A stretch of DNA of 64,000 bases, taken from NCBI RefSeq assembly GCF_030678875.1, contig NZ_JAUUDS010000010.1:24899-88898 (forward strand). Direction: 5' to 3'. Both the position numbers and the translations under genes were made by a program. How positions within the stretch are numbered: position 1 is the stretch's first letter; each line of letters opens with the position of its first letter. Shown here piece by piece: positions 16,397-25,641 of the stretch. A model generated the notes under the pieces. The model did not search any database, was not told the origin of the DNA, and saw only the letters and a list, made by a program, of their open reading frames with translations. The DNA comes from Sphingomonas aurea (GTDB lineage Bacteria; Pseudomonadota; Alphaproteobacteria; Sphingomonadales; Sphingomonadaceae).

Positions 16397-18757
16397 TCAG
16401 GCCGCCTCGCGCGCGCCGCGCATTGCGAGCGCCCTGGCTTCCTCGACCACCAGCGGGCGACTGAAGAAGAAGCCCTGGATCTTCGAGCAGCCGAACTCCT
16501 GCACCATGCGCTGCTCGGCCTCGGTTTCCACCCCCTCGGCGGTGGTGGTCATGCCCAGGCTGCGGGCGAGGGCGACGACGGCGTGGATGATCGCCACCGC
16601 CTCGCTGATGCCCTTGGCGGCGCCCTGCACGAAGCTGCGGTCGATCTTGATCGTCGAGAATTTGGTACGCGAGAGATAGCCGAGCGACGAGTAGCCGGTG
16701 CCGAAATCGTCCAGCGACAGCCGTACGCCCAGCTCCAGCACCCGCTCCAGCACCTTGGTCGCGCCCAGCCCTTCGTGCATGAACACGCTCTCGGTGACTT
16801 CCAGCTCCAGCCGCTCCGCCGGCAACCCCGAATTGGCGAGGGCGGAGGCGACGGTGGTCACGAAATGCGGATTGTGCAGCTGCTCGGGCGAGACGTTGAC
16901 CGCGACGCGGATATGACCCGGCCAGCGCGCCGCCTCGTCGCAGGCGGTGCGCAGCACCCAGTCGCCGATCGGACCGATCAGCCGTGCCTCTTCGGCCAGC
17001 GGCACGAACTTGGCCGGGGAGACGTTGCCGAATTCCGCGCTGTTCCAGCGTAGCAGCGCCTCGAACCCCTTCAGCGATCCGGAGGCGGCGTCGACGACCG
17101 GCTGGTACGCCAGGTGCAGCTCGCCCTTCTCCAGCGCCTTGCGCAGCGCCTGTTCCAGCACGCGCCGTTCCTCGGCCTGCGCGTGGAGGCGGGGCTCATA
17201 GGCATGGAATACGCCACCGCCCGCATCCTTCGACTGGTAGAGGGCCAGGTCGGCCGAGCGGATCAGCGTCTCGGCGGTGTTGCCGTCGCGCGGCCCCACC
17301 GCCAGCCCGACCGAGGCGCCGATGTGCAGCGTGTGCTGGTCCATCTCATACGGGCGCGACAGCGTCTCGATGATCTGGCGGGCCAGCTGCTCGACCAGGG
17401 TCAGGTCCTGCGCGTCGCGCACGACGACGGCGAACTCGTCGCCGCCCAGCCGCCCGCACATCGCATTTTCACCCATCAGCTGCGCCAGCCGCTCGGCCAC
17501 GCGGCCGAGCAGGCGGTCGCCGACCTGGTGGCCCAGCGTGTCGTTGACCGCCTTGAACCGATCCAGGTCGATCATCATGAACGCGCAGCGCCCGCGCCAC
17601 TTGTCCGCCTCAACCATCGCGCGCACCAGCGTCTCGTTGATCGATAGCCGGTTGGGTAACCCGGTCAGCGTGTCGCAGCGGGCCATGCGGTTGATCTTGT
17701 CGGCCGCGCTGCGCTGCTCGGTAACGTCGGAGCCGACGCCGCGAAATCCGGAGAAGCCCCCACGATCGTCGAACCGGGGCGAGGCGGCGAGTTCCCACCA
17801 CCGCTCCTCGCCATGTACGTGGACCGGCAGGCGCAGGTCGCGAAAACTCTGCCGCGACTTCAGCTTCTCGGACAGCTGGCGCAGGCCGGGCGCGAAATCG
17901 CCGGTCTGCCAGCTGGGGCCGGCGAGCACCTGCAGGAACGGCATGCCGTTGATGCTGACCGGATCGAGCCCGCAGGCGACGGCAAAGCGCGGATTGGCCT
18001 TGACCACCCGCCGCGCCGCATCGGTTTCCCACAGCCAGTCGGCGCCCGATTCCTCGAACTCGCGCAGCAGCAGGCTGACGGTTTCGTCGCGTTCCTCCAG
18101 CGCCATCTCGGCGGCGCGGAGCGCGATCAGCGATCCTGCGCGCCCGATGCATATCGCCGCGAGCAGTAGCGAGAAGACGGTGACCCCGCCGGCCGCCGGC
18201 AGCTTGCCGTCGATCGCCAGCTCGATCGCGATCGTCCCGCCCAGCCCGACGACGAAGGCCAGGGTGGCGAGGATCAGCGGCGCCATGGTGAAGGCGGCGG
18301 CGGTCATCAGCAGGGCGAGGATGATCCCCGTTCCCGGTGCCGCGGCGACCGGCGCCAGATGACAGAGCCACAGCGGCACGGCCGACCAGGCGGCGGCGAG
18401 TGCCAGCCCCTCATAGGCGGTAACCCGGATATCGCCGAGGCTGGCGAAACCGTCCTGCCCGCGGTGCGAGCGGAGCCGGCGATAGGCCGCAACTCCCGCG
18501 ATCATCGCGGTGGCGGCACCCCAGAAGCCCAGTCGGACCAGGTCGATCCAGCGCGACAGCAGCACGATCAGCGCGGCGACCGCAATCAGGTTGGCGCCGA
18601 GCATGAACAGGGCGAGTCGGCGACCGGCAAACAGCTGCGCCGCGCGGATGCGCCCCCACTCCACACGGTCCTGCCCCTCACGCAACGCCAGCAGATGGGC
18701 GAGGGCGATTCTGACCGGCGCGCTGGAGTTGCGATGGTTCTTCACGGCGCGGGGCAT
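16397..18757 (-). CDS. membrane-anchored PAS-GGDEF-EAL protein (c-di-GMP turnover)
   Basis: 786 aa. Residues about 45-210 hold five to six hydrophobic helices in an unclassified sensory membrane domain. A PAS domain (about 230-350) ends in GVGSDVTEQRSAADKI. The GGDEF domain has DTLTGLPNRL, DLDRFKAVNDTLGHQVGD and an intact active motif RLGGDEF. The EAL domain keeps FEALLRW (catalytic Glu), NVSPEQL, the loop-6 region DDFGTGYSSLGYL and AEGVETEAE. Both catalytic motifs look intact, so it could make and degrade cyclic di-GMP. It is monocistronic; 11 nt downstream of the mocA-like gene's end, on the same strand. Confidence 0.92.
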   Translation of the reverse strand: MPRAVKNHRNSSAPVRIALAHLLALREGQDRVEWGRIRAAQLFAGRRLALFMLGANLIAVAALIVLLSRWIDLVRLGFWGAATAMIAGVAAYRRLRSHRGQDGFASLGDIRVTAYEGLALAAAWSAVPLWLCHLAPVAAAPGTGIILALLMTAAAFTMAPLILATLAFVVGLGGTIAIELAIDGKLPAAGGVTVFSLLLAAICIGRAGSLIALRAAEMALEERDETVSLLLREFEESGADWLWETDAARRVVKANPRFAVACGLDPVSINGMPFLQVLAGPSWQTGDFAPGLRQLSEKLKSRQSFRDLRLPVHVHGEERWWELAASPRFDDRGGFSGFRGVGSDVTEQRSAADKINRMARCDTLTGLPNRLSINETLVRAMVEADKWRGRCAFMMIDLDRFKAVNDTLGHQVGDRLLGRVAERLAQLMGENAMCGRLGGDEFAVVVRDAQDLTLVEQLARQIIETLSRPYEMDQHTLHIGASVGLAVGPRDGNTAETLIRSADLALYQSKDAGGGVFHAYEPRLHAQAEERRVLEQALRKALEKGELHLAYQPVVDAASGSLKGFEALLRWNSAEFGNVSPAKFVPLAEEARLIGPIGDWVLRTACDEAARWPGHIRVAVNVSPEQLHNPHFVTTVASALANSGLPAERLELEVTESVFMHEGLGATKVLERVLELGVRLSLDDFGTGYSSLGYLSRTKFSTIKIDRSFVQGAAKGISEAVAIIHAVVALARSLGMTTTAEGVETEAEQRMVQEFGCSKIQGFFFSRPLVVEEARALAMRGAREAA

Positions 18758-18769
18758 AGCACGGACTGG

Positions 18770-19408
18770 TTAGCGAGAGGTTTCCCAATCGTCCGGATCG
18801 GTGGGATCTGAAGTACAAAATCGTCCGGTTGCATGCACCGCCCGACGCAGCCGCTCGAGATCCTCGGGCGTGTCGATGTCGATCAGCTCCGCCGGGCTGG
18901 TCACGACGTGGTGGCCCGCGCGGATCAGGTCGCGTGCCCCCCGATCGCCGGTCAGCGACAGGAGGGCGTCGAACCGGTCGCGTCCGAACAGCACCGGCGG
19001 CTTGGGCTCCCGACCGTCGCTGGATGCGACCACCGCGTCGCTTGAGTCGGCGGCGTCGAGCAGGCGGCCGATGTGCGCCGCGGTTACCCGCGGCATGTCG
19101 GCCAGCACGATCAGGACCGCCGCCGCCTCCATTTCTCGTGCGCGCGCAACGCCCAGCTTCACCGACTCGGACATGCCCAGATCCTGTTGATCGTTCTGGA
19201 TCACGGTGTAGCCGCGGGTGGAGAAATCCAGCGCGCCGCCGCCGCTTATCGCCAGCCGTGCGCGAAAGGGGATGTCTTCCAGCGCGGTGACGACGTGCAA
19301 CCCGACCGGCAGGCCCAGCAGGTCCGCCCCTAGCTTGTTCTGCGGGCCGAAGCGCGCGGACCTGCCCGCCGCCAGCAGGATCAGGACACAGTCCCTAGCG
19401 GCGATCAT
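18770..19408 (-). CDS. MobA/MocA-like molybdenum cofactor nucleotidyltransferase
   Basis: 212-aa NTP transferase fold: LILLAAGRSARFGPQNKL (nucleotide-binding loop), QNDQQDLGMSESVKLGV, the metal-binding LADMPRVTAAHI, and GDRGARDLI. This matches MocA, which attaches CMP to molybdopterin to make the cytosine dinucleotide used by xanthine-dehydrogenase-family enzymes, and related CoxEFG-type maturation proteins. The ATG overlaps the end of the XdhC-like gene by 14 nt. Being the last gene of the PaoABC-like operon supports a role in that enzyme's cofactor. Distinction from MobA (GMP) rests on context. Confidence 0.85.
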   Translation of the reverse strand: MIAARDCVLILLAAGRSARFGPQNKLGADLLGLPVGLHVVTALEDIPFRARLAISGGGALDFSTRGYTVIQNDQQDLGMSESVKLGVARAREMEAAAVLIVLADMPRVTAAHIGRLLDAADSSDAVVASSDGREPKPPVLFGRDRFDALLSLTGDRGARDLIRAGHHVVTSPAELIDIDTPEDLERLRRAVHATGRFCTSDPTDPDDWETSR

Positions 19409-20318
19409 GGAACGCCCCGACCATCGCCGCGGCGATCGACAGCGCGATCTCGGATGGGCCGATCGCGCCGATGTCGATGCCGACCGGACCGTCGATCCGG
19501 TCGATCCGTTCAGGCGCGACGCCGGCCGCGGCGAGTCGCTCGCGCCGCGCCGCGTGGCTCTTGCGGCTGCCGAGCGCACCGACATAGGCGGCATCGGTCG
19601 CCAGCGCGGCGATCAGGGCAGGGTCGTCGATCTTGATGTCGTGGCTGAGCGTGACGACCGCTGTTGCCGGTCCCGGTCGCCACGCGGCGATCGCCTCGTC
19701 GGGCCAGCGATCGTCGAGCGTGGTGCCGGGGAATCGCTCCTCGGTCAGGAAGCGGGCGCGCGGGTCGATCACCACCGTGTCGATCTTCAGCTCGCGCGCC
19801 AGCCCGGCGAGCGCCTGCGCAATCTGCACCGCGCCGACGATCAGCAGCCGCCGTGGCGGATCGTAGCGATTGACGAAGACCTCGCCCGTTTCGAGCACCC
19901 GCTGGTCGGAGTGGCCGGTCGTCAGGTCGGTATGGACGGTCAGCGCGTCGCCGTTGTCACGCGCGGCGGCGATCCGGTCGAACAGCTCGGGATCGAAGCC
20001 CTCCGCCGACACCGGTTGCACCATTACCGCGATCTCGCCGCCGCAGGGCAGGCCGACTTCCCACGCGGAGGCATCGGCGACGCCGTAGCGCTTCAGCTGG
20101 AACGGCGCGCCGGCAATCACCTCGGCGGCGGTTTGCAGGATATCGCTCTCGACGCAGCCCCCCGATACCGATCCCTCGAACCGTCCATCGGCATGGACCA
20201 GCATGTGGCTACCCCGCGGACGCGGCGCCGAGCCCCAGGTCGACACCACGGTCGCCAGCGCCATCGGCTCCCCCTGCCACGCTCGTGCCGCCGCCAGCAC
20301 GCTGTCATTCTCGGCCAT
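19395..20318 (-). CDS. XdhC/PaoD-type molybdenum cofactor chaperone
   Basis: 307 aa. The N-terminal XdhC/CoxI part has STWGSAPRPRGSHMLV, EGSVSGGCVESDI (family Cys) and GLPCGGEIAVMV; the C-terminal Rossmann part has RLLIVGAVQIAQALA, VVIDPRARFLTEERF, VTLSHDIKIDDPAL and VGALGSRKSHAAR. Proteins of this type bind and sulfurate the molybdenum cofactor and insert it into a partner hydroxylase. Start chosen at an ATG with GAGGAAG upstream. It lies downstream of the paoC-like gene, with a family B palindrome between them, and overlaps the mocA-like gene. Confidence 0.9.
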   Translation of the reverse strand: MAENDSVLAAARAWQGEPMALATVVSTWGSAPRPRGSHMLVHADGRFEGSVSGGCVESDILQTAAEVIAGAPFQLKRYGVADASAWEVGLPCGGEIAVMVQPVSAEGFDPELFDRIAAARDNGDALTVHTDLTTGHSDQRVLETGEVFVNRYDPPRRLLIVGAVQIAQALAGLARELKIDTVVIDPRARFLTEERFPGTTLDDRWPDEAIAAWRPGPATAVVTLSHDIKIDDPALIAALATDAAYVGALGSRKSHAARRERLAAAGVAPERIDRIDGPVGIDIGAIGPSEIALSIAAAMVGAFHDRR

Positions 20319-20333
20319 GCATTTCTTCCTCAA

Positions 20334-20462
20334 TCCTCCCCGGCATGGGGAGGGGGACCGCGCCCGCAGGGCGGGGTGGAGGGGGTTCGCCACCGGCGTA
20401 ACGCTCGTGGCACGCCCCCTCCACCAGCTGCGCTGGTCCCCCTCCCCACGAGTGGGGAGGAA
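20334..20462. repeat. imperfect palindromic intergenic repeat, family B copy 2
   Basis: About 129 bp filling almost the whole gap between the paoC-like and xdhC-like genes. The left arm is TCCTCCCCGGCATGGGGAGG, then GGGACC, a G/C hairpin, and GGTGGAGGGGG. The right arm read on the other strand is CCTCCCCACTCGTGGGGAGG, then GGGACC, a hairpin AGCGCAGCT, and GGTGGAGGGGG. It is the same design as 7153-7280 with different loop sequences. It lies in an operon, so it will be transcribed and may act on the mRNA. Confidence 0.85.
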
Positions 20463-20465
20463 TTT

Positions 20466-22700
20466 TCAAAGCGCCGGCAGTCCCGCCAGCAGCTTGTCGC
20501 ACGTCACCGGCAGGTTGCGCACCCGCACTCCGCAGGCATTGTAGATCGCGTTCACCACCGCCGGTGCCGCGCCCGAGATGCCCAGCTCGCCGATCCCCTT
20601 GGCATGAATCGGATTGGCGTGGATGTCGCGCTCGTCGAGGAAATGCACCTCCAGCTGCGGCACGTCGGCATTTACCGGGACATGATATTCGGCCAGGTCG
20701 CGGTTCACCAGCTTGCCGTTGCGCGGGTCGTGGATCAGGTCCTCGGTCAACGCGCAGCCGATGCCAAAGGTCATGCCGCCCAGGCACTGCGACCGCGCCG
20801 TCTTGGCGTTGAGCACGCGTCCCGCTGCGAACACGCCCAGCATCCGCCGCACCCGTACCTCGCCGGTGACGACGTTCACCCCGACCTCGGCGAAGTGCGC
20901 GCCGTAGCTGGCCTGGGTGAACTGCTTCTCCTGCTTGCCGGGGACGATCTCGCCCGTTGCCTCCATCCCGTCGCCGACCAGCTCGGCGATGCTGCGACGG
21001 CGATTTCCGCCGATCGCCTCGCCGTCCTTCAGCGTCAGGTCGCCGGGATCGACCTCCATCGCCTTGGCCAACTGCTCGCGCAGCGCCTCGGCCGCCAGAT
21101 AGACCGCCGACCCGGCCGATGCCGCACCCCATGATCCGCCCGATCCGGCGGCCGGGGGATCGTTGGTGTCGCCCAGCTTCATCACGATCCGCTCGACCGG
21201 CAGACCCAGCACCTCGGCCGCGATCTGCGCCATGATCGTGTAGCTGCCGGTGCCGATATCGGTCATCGCCGACGAGACGACCGCCGTCCCGTCCGGCTTC
21301 AGCTCGATCTTGGCCGAGGATTTCTGCAACTGGTTGTTGCGGGTCGCGGCGGCGACGCCGATCCCGACCAGCCACTCGCCCTCGCGCCGGCTGCCCGGCG
21401 TCGCGTTGCGCTGATTCCAGCCGAACCGCCTGGCTCCCTCGTCGAGCGCACGGGTCAGCATCCGCGACGAGAAGGGGACGTCCTTCTCGGGATCCTTGAG
21501 CGGATCGTTGATCCGGCGCAGCTCGATCGGGTCCATCCCCATCTGCTCGGCCAGCTCGTCGATGGCGCATTCCACGCCGACCATGCCGACCGCCTCGCCC
21601 GGCGCGCGCATCGACCCGGTCAGACCCAGGTTCAGCCGCACCATGTCGTGGTTGATCCGCCGGTTCTCGCCGCAATATAGCGAGTGGCTGCCGATGCCGA
21701 CCGGCTCGAAGAAGCTTTCGCCCGGCAGGTTCGCGACCAACGAGTCGTGAACGAACGAGACGATCCGCCCGTCCGCGTCGCAGCCCAGCCGGATACGCTG
21801 CTCGGTGTTCGAGCGACGGGGCGTCGCCTCGAACACCTGCTGGCGCATCATCACCGCCTTGACCGGGCGGCCGAGCTGCTTGGCCGCGACCGCGGCCGCC
21901 ACGCTCTCGGGGGCGATACCCAGCTTCGACCCGAACCCGCCGCCAATATAGCGGCTGATGATCCGCACCTTGGACACGGACACGCCGAGCGACTTGGCCA
22001 GCTGCGATGCATCGGATGTCGGCATCTGGTACGCACCGTAGAGCGTCAGCGCGTCATCCTCCCACATCGCAATGGAGGCGTGCGGCTCCATCGCCGCCGA
22101 GTTCTGACTGGGGGTGACATAGGTCACGTCCAGCTTCACCGGCGCCGCGTCATATGTCGTGTCGGGATCGCCCTGGCTGTAGTGTGGCGGGATCAGCCCG
22201 CGCGGCGGTGTCTCCGCCTCGTCCTTGTGCGCCTCGAAGTCGTAGGTGCCGGCCTTGTATTCATACTCGACCGGCAGGCTCAGCGCCGCCTCGCGCGCGG
22301 CTTCGTAGGTGTCGGCCAGCACGATCGCGACGATCTGGCCGAAATAATCGACCTGCTTGACGCCTTGCGTCGGCGCGCCCTCTTCGCCGCCCTGCTGTGC
22401 GTTACGGATGAAGGTGTCGAAATCGACCACGACGTCGATCACGCCGGGCACGCGCTTTGCCGCCTCGACGTCGATCGCCAGCACCTTGCCGTGCCCGATC
22501 TTCGCGCCGACCAGCACGCCGTGCACCAGCCCCGGCACCGCATATTCCGCCGCATAGGTTGCCGTGCCCGACACCTTCAGCGGGCCGTCGACCCGGTCGA
22601 GCGGGCGAGAGATCACGCCCTGCGCCCCGGTATCGAGCAGGCTCTCGGGCACCGGCTCGTTCATCGTCAGGCTGTTGGTCTTGTCGCCGAAACCGAACAT
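20466..22700 (-). CDS. aldehyde oxidoreductase molybdenum-binding subunit, PaoC-type
   Basis: 744-aa large subunit of a three-subunit xanthine oxidase-family hydroxylase. It aligns by eye with E. coli PaoC: RPLDRVDGPLKVSGTATYAAEY, AMEPHASIAMWEDDALTLY, RIISRYIGGGFGSKLG, SMRAPGEA, TDIGTGSYTIMAQIAAE, AGSGGSWGA, and the catalytic Glu705 in KGIGELGISGAAPAV. It binds molybdopterin dinucleotide (cytosine form in this family) and oxidises aldehydes or N-heterocycles. The ATG is 4 nt after the FAD-subunit stop. Isoquinoline oxidoreductase annotation is a possible alternative, but the overall pattern and neighbours favour PaoC. Confidence 0.9.
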   Translation of the reverse strand: MFGFGDKTNSLTMNEPVPESLLDTGAQGVISRPLDRVDGPLKVSGTATYAAEYAVPGLVHGVLVGAKIGHGKVLAIDVEAAKRVPGVIDVVVDFDTFIRNAQQGGEEGAPTQGVKQVDYFGQIVAIVLADTYEAAREAALSLPVEYEYKAGTYDFEAHKDEAETPPRGLIPPHYSQGDPDTTYDAAPVKLDVTYVTPSQNSAAMEPHASIAMWEDDALTLYGAYQMPTSDASQLAKSLGVSVSKVRIISRYIGGGFGSKLGIAPESVAAAVAAKQLGRPVKAVMMRQQVFEATPRRSNTEQRIRLGCDADGRIVSFVHDSLVANLPGESFFEPVGIGSHSLYCGENRRINHDMVRLNLGLTGSMRAPGEAVGMVGVECAIDELAEQMGMDPIELRRINDPLKDPEKDVPFSSRMLTRALDEGARRFGWNQRNATPGSRREGEWLVGIGVAAATRNNQLQKSSAKIELKPDGTAVVSSAMTDIGTGSYTIMAQIAAEVLGLPVERIVMKLGDTNDPPAAGSGGSWGAASAGSAVYLAAEALREQLAKAMEVDPGDLTLKDGEAIGGNRRRSIAELVGDGMEATGEIVPGKQEKQFTQASYGAHFAEVGVNVVTGEVRVRRMLGVFAAGRVLNAKTARSQCLGGMTFGIGCALTEDLIHDPRNGKLVNRDLAEYHVPVNADVPQLEVHFLDERDIHANPIHAKGIGELGISGAAPAVVNAIYNACGVRVRNLPVTCDKLLAGLPAL

Positions 22701-22704
22701 CGCC

Positions 22705-23688
22705 TTATACTCCCGTCAGTTCACGCAGCGACGCGATCAGCGTGCGCCGGGCGAGCGGAATTTTGAAATCGTTGCTGCCGAAGCCCTTGGCATTCGCCAG
22801 CAGCGCGTCGGCGGCTGCGGCGAAGCTGGCATCGCTTGCCGGCTTGCCGACGATCGCCGCCTCCACCGCCGGGTCGCGCCAGGGCATCGGCCCGAGCCCG
22901 CCGAACGCCAGCGCGGCGGAGGCGACCGTGTCGCCATCCATCGTCACCACGCCCGCGACCGACACCAGCGCGAAGGCGTAGGAGGCCCGGTCGCGCACCT
23001 TGCGATACAGATGGCGTGCGCCTTCGACCGGCACGGGCAGCTCGATCGCGGTAATCAGCTCGCCCGGCTCCAGCACCGTCTCCACCTCGGGCGTGTCGCC
23101 GGGCAGGCGATAGAGGTCGCCGATCGCGATCCGCCGCCGGTCGCCGTCCGCCTTCTGCGTCACCACCGTCGCATCCAGCGCGCGCATCGCCACCGCCATG
23201 TCCGACGGGTGGGTCGCGATGCACTTGTCCGAGGTGCCGAGCACCGCGAGGATGCGATTATAGCCGTCGATCGCCGAACAGCCGCTGCCCGGCGCCCGCT
23301 TGTTGCAGGGCATGGCGGTGTCGTAGAAATAATAGCAGCGCGTCCGCTGGAGCAGATTGCCCCCGGTCGACGCCTTGTTGCGCAACTGCCCCGACGCGCC
23401 CGCCAGCAGCGCGCGGCTCAGCACCTCGTACCGTTCGATGACGCGGGGGTCGGCGGCCAGATCGCTGTTCGGTACCAGCGCGCCGATCGTCAGCCCGCCA
23501 TCCTCCCGCTCGTCGATCGTGTTCAGGGGCAGACGGCTGATATCGACCAGCCGTTCGGGCGTCTCGATCTGCAGCTTCATCAGGTCGAGCAGGTTGGTGC
23601 CGCCCGCGATGAACTTCGTGCCTGGCGCCGCGCCCTCGGCGACCGCCGCATCGGCGCTGGCGGCGCGTTCATAGGTGAACAGCTTCAT
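22705..23688 (-). CDS. aldehyde oxidoreductase FAD subunit with extra 4Fe-4S cluster, PaoB-type
   Basis: 327-aa FAD-binding medium subunit. The FAD motifs are [11 protein letters not shown] and [19 protein letters not shown]. An insertion [20 protein letters not shown] followed by GC and a later KCIATH carries Cys118, Cys128, Cys137 and Cys156. The same spacing in E. coli PaoB binds an additional [4Fe-4S] cluster not present in ordinary xanthine dehydrogenase FAD domains. It passes electrons from the 2Fe-2S subunit onward. The ATG overlaps the paoA-like stop (ATGA). Confidence 0.9.
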   Translation of the reverse strand: MKLFTYERAASADAAVAEGAAPGTKFIAGGTNLLDLMKLQIETPERLVDISRLPLNTIDEREDGGLTIGALVPNSDLAADPRVIERYEVLSRALLAGASGQLRNKASTGGNLLQRTRCYYFYDTAMPCNKRAPGSGCSAIDGYNRILAVLGTSDKCIATHPSDMAVAMRALDATVVTQKADGDRRRIAIGDLYRLPGDTPEVETVLEPGELITAIELPVPVEGARHLYRKVRDRASYAFALVSVAGVVTMDGDTVASAALAFGGLGPMPWRDPAVEAAIVGKPASDASFAAAADALLANAKGFGSNDFKIPLARRTLIASLRELTGV

Positions 23689-24221
23689 GCCCCGATCTCC
23701 CGCGCGGTTTCCAGCACCGGCTCCCGGTCGTCGACCCCTGCCACCTCGCGGATCGCATCGACGATATTGGGATAGGCGGCGCAGCGGCACAGATTGCCGC
23801 TCATCCGTTCGCCGATCTCGGCATCGTCGAGTGCCACCTCGGTCAGGTCGGCAGAGACATGGCTGGGCCAGCCCTTCTTGACCTCGTCGAGCATGCCCAC
23901 CGCCGAGCAGATCTGCCCCGGCGTGCAATAGCCGCACTGATACCCATCGTGCCGGACGAACGCGTCCTGCAGCGGATGCAGGTTGCCGGGCTGACCCAGC
24001 CCCTCGATCGTCACGATCTCGTCATCCTGATGCATCACGGCAAGCGACAGGCAGGCGTTGATTCGGCGTCCGCCGACCAACATCGTGCATGCCCCGCACT
24101 GCCCATGATCGCAGCCCTTCTTCGATCCGGTCAGACCCAGATGCTCGCGCGCGAGATCGAGCAGCGTGGTGCGTACATCGACCTCCGCCTCGTATGACCT
24201 GCCGTTGATCGTCCACTTCAT
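23685..24221 (-). CDS. aldehyde oxidoreductase 2Fe-2S subunit, PaoA-type
   Basis: 178-aa small subunit with two [2Fe-2S] clusters: plant-type Cys37, Cys42, Cys45, Cys57 ([16 protein letters not shown]) and the helical-domain set Cys96, Cys99, Cys145, Cys147 (CGYCTPGQ ... NLCRCAAY). The E. coli PaoA has a Tat signal that exports the complex; none is visible here from the ATG at [14 protein letters not shown], nor in the frame upstream, so this complex is probably cytoplasmic. First gene of the five-gene operon, divergent from glpQ with only 43 nt between starts. Confidence 0.9.
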   Translation of the reverse strand: MKWTINGRSYEAEVDVRTTLLDLAREHLGLTGSKKGCDHGQCGACTMLVGGRRINACLSLAVMHQDDEIVTIEGLGQPGNLHPLQDAFVRHDGYQCGYCTPGQICSAVGMLDEVKKGWPSHVSADLTEVALDDAEIGERMSGNLCRCAAYPNIVDAIREVAGVDDREPVLETAREIGA

Positions 24222-24264
24222 CGCGCCGCCGCCTCGTCCAAGATCTGTTAAGCAGGAGAACGCC

Positions 24265-25308
24265 ATGTCCAACCCTCGGCTCCCGTTGCGAGTGGTTATC
24301 ACCGCCACCCTGCTGGCATCGGCCGCGGCGCCAGCGCAGGATAGCCTTGTGACCCGACTCTCCTCCCCGATCGTGATCGCCCATCGCGGCGCCAGCGGCG
24401 AACGCCCCGAACACACGCTCGCCGCCTATGAGCTGGCGATCGACGAGGGCGCCGACGTGATCGAGCCCGACCTGGTGCCCACTAAAGACGGCGTCCTCGT
24501 TGCCCGGCACGAGAACGAGATCGGCGGCACCACCGATGTGGCCGCCCATCCGGAGTTTGCCGCTCGCCGCACCACCAAGACTATCGACGGCGAGGCGGTG
24601 ACCGGCTGGTTCACCGAGGATTTCACCCTCGCCGAGCTGAAGACGCTGCGTGCCCGCGAGCGGTTGCCCCAGCTGCGGCCCGCCAACGTGGTGTTCGATG
24701 GACGGTTCGAGATCCCCACCCTTGCCGAGGTGATCGCACTCGCCAAACGCCGGCATGTCGGCATCTATCCCGAAACGAAGCACCCGACCTATTTCGCGTC
24801 GATTGGCCTGCCCACCGACGCGCCGCTGGTGCGGCAGCTGCACGCCGCCGGCTGGACCACCCCGGACGCACCGGTGTTCATCCAGTCGTTCGAGGTCGCG
24901 AACCTGAAGCATCTGAAGACGCTGACGAAACTGCGCCTGATCCAGCTGGTCGACGCGACCGGCGGTCCCGCCGACAAGGCCGTCGCCAGCTATGCCGCAA
25001 TGACCAGCGCGGCGGGGCTGAGGCAGGTCGCCACCTATGCCTGGGGCATCGGCCCGGCCAAGGCGCAGGTGACGGCGACGCTGGTCGGCGACGCGCATGC
25101 GGCCGGCCTGCGCGTCCACCCCTGGACCTTCCGCGCCGAGAACCAGTTCCTGCCGCCCCCATATCGCCGTGGCGACGATCTCGCCGCGCATGGCGACGTG
25201 GCGGGCGAAATCCATGCCGCGCTGAAGCTCGGGATCGACGGTTTCTTCACCGATTTCCCGCTAATCGGCGTACAAACCCGTGATCGCGCGGTTCCGCGGA
25301 GAGAGTAA
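24265..25308 (+). CDS. glpQ: glycerophosphodiester phosphodiesterase (secreted, GlpQ-type)
   Basis: Hydrolyses glycerophosphodiesters to glycerol 3-phosphate and an alcohol. 347 aa with an N-terminal signal peptide (LPLRVVITATLLASAAAPAQD), then the catalytic IAHRGASGERPEHTLAAYELA (His/Arg and Glu metal site), GADVIEPDLVPTKDGVLVARHE (Glu/Asp and second His), IYPETKHPTYF, and FTDFP near the end. Long inserts between these motifs match the periplasmic GlpQ class rather than cytosolic UgpQ. ATG with AGGAGAA upstream. The following lipoprotein gene begins on its stop codon (TAATG). Confidence 0.92.
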   Translation: MSNPRLPLRVVITATLLASAAAPAQDSLVTRLSSPIVIAHRGASGERPEHTLAAYELAIDEGADVIEPDLVPTKDGVLVARHENEIGGTTDVAAHPEFAARRTTKTIDGEAVTGWFTEDFTLAELKTLRARERLPQLRPANVVFDGRFEIPTLAEVIALAKRRHVGIYPETKHPTYFASIGLPTDAPLVRQLHAAGWTTPDAPVFIQSFEVANLKHLKTLTKLRLIQLVDATGGPADKAVASYAAMTSAAGLRQVATYAWGIGPAKAQVTATLVGDAHAAGLRVHPWTFRAENQFLPPPYRRGDDLAAHGDVAGEIHAALKLGIDGFFTDFPLIGVQTRDRAVPRRE

Positions 25309-25589
25309 TGCGTCGCACCCTGCCTATCGTCCTTGTTCTCCCGCTGCTGGCCGGCGGTTGCCTCAGCACCGCAGCGTCGGTGGTGAAGGCGCCGTTCCAG
25401 GTCGCCGGCAAAGCGGTCGACTGGACCACCACCAGCCAGGAAGAGGCCGACCGCAACTACGGCCGCAAGATGCGCAAGGCGGAGGCTCGCGAGGGCAAGG
25501 AGCGCCGCGAGTGGGAAAAGCGCTGCCGCAGGAATCCCGACGATTGCGGCGAGTATCAGGGCTACCGCGCCGACGACGTGCGGCGGTAG
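25308..25589 (+). CDS. small lipoprotein of unknown function
   Basis: 93 aa. A lipoprotein signal peptide (RRTLPIVLVLPLLAGGC, lipobox LAGGC with Cys18) is followed by a short segment TAASVVKAPFQVAGKAVDW and a strongly charged Glu/Lys/Arg-rich region with two further Cys (KRCRRNPDDCGEY) that could form a disulfide. ATG overlaps the glpQ stop by one base, so it is coupled to it. I recognise no family beyond similar small lipoproteins in sphingomonads. Confidence 0.75.
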   Translation: MRRTLPIVLVLPLLAGGCLSTAASVVKAPFQVAGKAVDWTTTSQEEADRNYGRKMRKAEAREGKERREWEKRCRRNPDDCGEYQGYRADDVRR

Positions 25590-25602
25590 ATCGCGCCTGA
25601 CC

Positions 25603-25630
25603 CGTCGTCCCGGCGTTCGCCGGGATGACG
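25603..25630. terminator. hairpin between convergent genes (possible bidirectional terminator or REP)
   Basis: CGTCGTCCCGG (25603-25613) and CCGGGATGACG (25620-25630) pair around a short loop with one G-T mismatch. It sits 13 nt after the small lipoprotein stop and 11 nt from the end of the convergent phhB-like gene. The core CCCGGCG..CGCCGGGATGACG resembles the family A palindrome at 6042-6137, so it may be a solo repeat. Confidence 0.5.
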
Positions 25631-25641
25631 GCTGGGCTGTC

